From the NCBI GenBank assembly GCA_031275515.1, contig JAISOQ010000114.1, forward strand, positions 1-6,180: a DNA stretch of 6,180 nucleotides. Direction: 5' to 3'. Under the pieces are notes generated by a model that was not told where the DNA came from, ran no database searches, and worked only from the letters and a program-made list of their open reading frames with translations. Shown here piece after piece: positions 5,687 to 6,180 of this stretch (its first letter is position 1; the number at the start of each line of letters is the position of its first letter). Made by a program: the position numbers and the translations under genes. The DNA comes from Treponema sp. Lineage in GTDB: Bacteria > Spirochaetota > Spirochaetia > Treponematales > Breznakiellaceae.

Positions 5687-5778
5687 ATAACCCCGGATGG
5701 TTGTTTGGCGGGCTGGAATCTGCCGGCAGGCAGGCCGGAAGTCTCAACGGCGTTCCTGTCCGCCGTATCCCTTATTAA
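5683..5778 (+). CDS. Candidate 31-residue microprotein overlapping gene 4 by ATGA
   Basis: The ATG at 5683 overlaps the TGA stop of the upstream gene, the classic arrangement for translational coupling. It opens a 31-codon frame beginning MNNPGWLFGGLESAGRQAGS and ending at TAA 5776-5778. Composition stays G+C-rich exactly to this stop and turns A+T-rich just afterwards, which suits a genuine reading frame. A GGAGG at 5662-5666 is too far (16 nt) to be an ideal SD. There is no homology I recognise. It may equally be untranslated tail, or the degraded start of a longer gene. Confidence 0.35.
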   Translation: MNNPGWLFGGLESAGRQAGSLNGVPVRRIPY

Positions 5779-5798
5779 AATATCCCCTGCCAGTCTCG

Positions 5799-5822
5799 AA
5801 AAACCTTTTAAGCGGATTTTTT
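5799..5822 (+). terminator. Weak candidate terminator
   Basis: AAAAACC (5799-5805) can pair imperfectly with GGATTTTT (from 5814), followed by a T-rich run. The stem is A/U-rich with only two G-C pairs, so termination strength is doubtful. Position after the last short ORF and at the composition change is the main support. Confidence 0.2.
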
Positions 5823-6042
5823 GTATATTTATGCAAAAAATTTACAAAGTTCTATAGGTCTCTCAGGTTCCACAAATTTTTTTTTAAAAAAAATCTCCAA
5901 AGCCCTTGCATTTTTTTTTCAAAAGCATTATTGTCCATCTTACCCTCTTAAAAGGGGTTGGAAGTATCGAAGCCAGGTAATAGCTGAGAGTTTTTTACCG
6001 TAGATTTTTTGATTCTTCCAGTCGATTTTATCGATTTTAATT

Positions 6043-6065
6043 TTTTTCAAAATTTTTTTGAAAAA
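6043..6065. repeat. A/T palindrome upstream of TTGACA
   Basis: TTTTTCAAAA (6043-6052) and TTTTGAAAAA (6056-6065) form a perfect 10-bp inverted repeat with a 3-nt spacer, 4 bp before TTGACA at 6070. It could be an operator, an UP-like element or merely a result of A/T-rich composition. Confidence 0.5.
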
Positions 6066-6095
6066 GCAGTTGACAAAGGGAAGCGAGACGTAGTA

Positions 6096-6180
6096 ATGTC
6101 TACAAACCCGCCGGAAACAACGGATGAGAGTCCGGGGAAGAGGCGGATAGAAGAACCGCCTGAAGCATACAAGCGCTTCA
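6096..6180 (+). CDS. Start of an unidentified gene, cut by the window end
   Basis: From ATG 6096 the frame stays open for 28 codons to the window edge. It begins MSTNPPETTDESPGKRR and continues through an IEEPPEAYKRF segment. The change from A+T-rich to G+C-richer sequence coincides with the ATG, and the hydrophilic composition is protein-like. The possible SD AAGGGA (6077-6082) sits 13 nt upstream, longer than ideal. The part visible is too short and too disordered for a family call. Against this reading, TTGACA at 6070 with AGTAAT at 6092 would place transcription start after this ATG, which would leave the segment as leader or structured RNA. Confidence 0.55.
   Translation, partial: MSTNPPETTDESPGKRRIEEPPEAYKRF

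Larger units (their letters stand above)
5779..6095. other. A+T-rich, T-tract-rich intergenic region
   Basis: I see no convincing gene on either strand. Open frames here are low-complexity Phe/Lys/Leu strings caused by the base composition. Contents: a weak hairpin with a T-tract (5799-5822), a T9A8 palindrome (5877-5893), a T9 run (5911-5919), a promoter-like TTGCAT (5906-5911) with TATTGT (5929-5934) at 17-bp spacing, the direct repeat TCGATTTTA twice (6022-6039), and a T/A palindrome (6043-6065) before TTGACA (6070-6075). It probably holds the terminator of the upstream genes and the promoter of the gene starting at 6096, and is likely to be curved DNA. Confidence 0.6.

Noticed and set aside
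5723..5738. CCGGC/GCCGG hairpin as a terminator
   Set aside because: The stem is only 5 bp, with no following T-tract, and it lies within the candidate 31-codon frame.
5893..5911. Sigma-54-like -12 element at TTGCA (5906-5910)
   Set aside because: The required GG about 10 bases upstream of GC is absent (CT there instead).
5697..6003. 84- and 60-codon ORFs in the region after gene 4
   Set aside because: They are mostly Phe/Lys/Leu/Ser strings from T and A tracts, with no SD or recognisable motif.
1..6180. CRISPR array, tRNA, rRNA, phage or transposase genes
   Set aside because: I saw no regularly spaced direct repeats, cloverleaf-like segments, rRNA signatures or recognisable transposase, integrase or phage proteins in any frame.

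Overview
The window reads as ordinary chromosomal DNA from a spirochaete, most likely a Treponema-type organism. This is inferred from family recognition (the DUF4912 + GH57 pair, and a HAMP-PP2C phosphatase with an extended C-terminal part that I associate with treponemes), not from any search. All recognised genes lie on the + strand, and the coding DNA is fairly G+C-rich. Between about 5779 and 6095 the sequence switches sharply to A+T-rich, T-tract-laden non-coding DNA.

Layout: (1) 47-784 encodes a DUF4912 protein with a SAP/Rho-N-like N-terminal helical segment. (2) 798-2573, 13 bp downstream and with a good Shine-Dalgarno, encodes a GH57 (DUF1957-type) 1,4-alpha-glucan branching enzyme with a recognisable Glu nucleophile and Asp acid/base. 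Its start is set at 798, not at the longer in-frame ATG that overlaps gene 1. (3) 2633-5215 encodes a large membrane-bound sensor phosphatase: membrane segments, a periplasmic region, HAMP, and a SpoIIE/RsbU-type PP2C domain. (4) 5303-5686 encodes a small helical protein with two 22-residue tandem repeats. (5) A 31-codon ORF at 5683-5778 overlaps the stop of gene 4 by ATGA. (6) After the A+T-rich stretch, a further gene appears to start at 6096 and runs off the window.

Genes 1 and 2 look like one transcription unit for alpha-glucan (glycogen) metabolism, with the DUF4912 protein as probable accessory. The phosphatase may be co-transcribed or have its own control, because a 12-nt-arm inverted repeat covers its ribosome binding site. 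Its substrate is probably an anti-sigma-antagonist-like phosphoprotein, but none is encoded here.

I see no new defence or mobile system. The most noteworthy signals are structural: two strong tandem hairpins inside the DUF4912 gene; a roughly 67-residue Pro/Ala/Gly-rich insertion in the GH57 gene whose DNA carries two perfect 16-bp palindromes (like in-frame palindromic elements); a 58-bp MITE-like inverted-repeat element between genes 3 and 4 with a 4-bp flanking duplication; and a roughly 150-residue insertion inside the PP2C domain.
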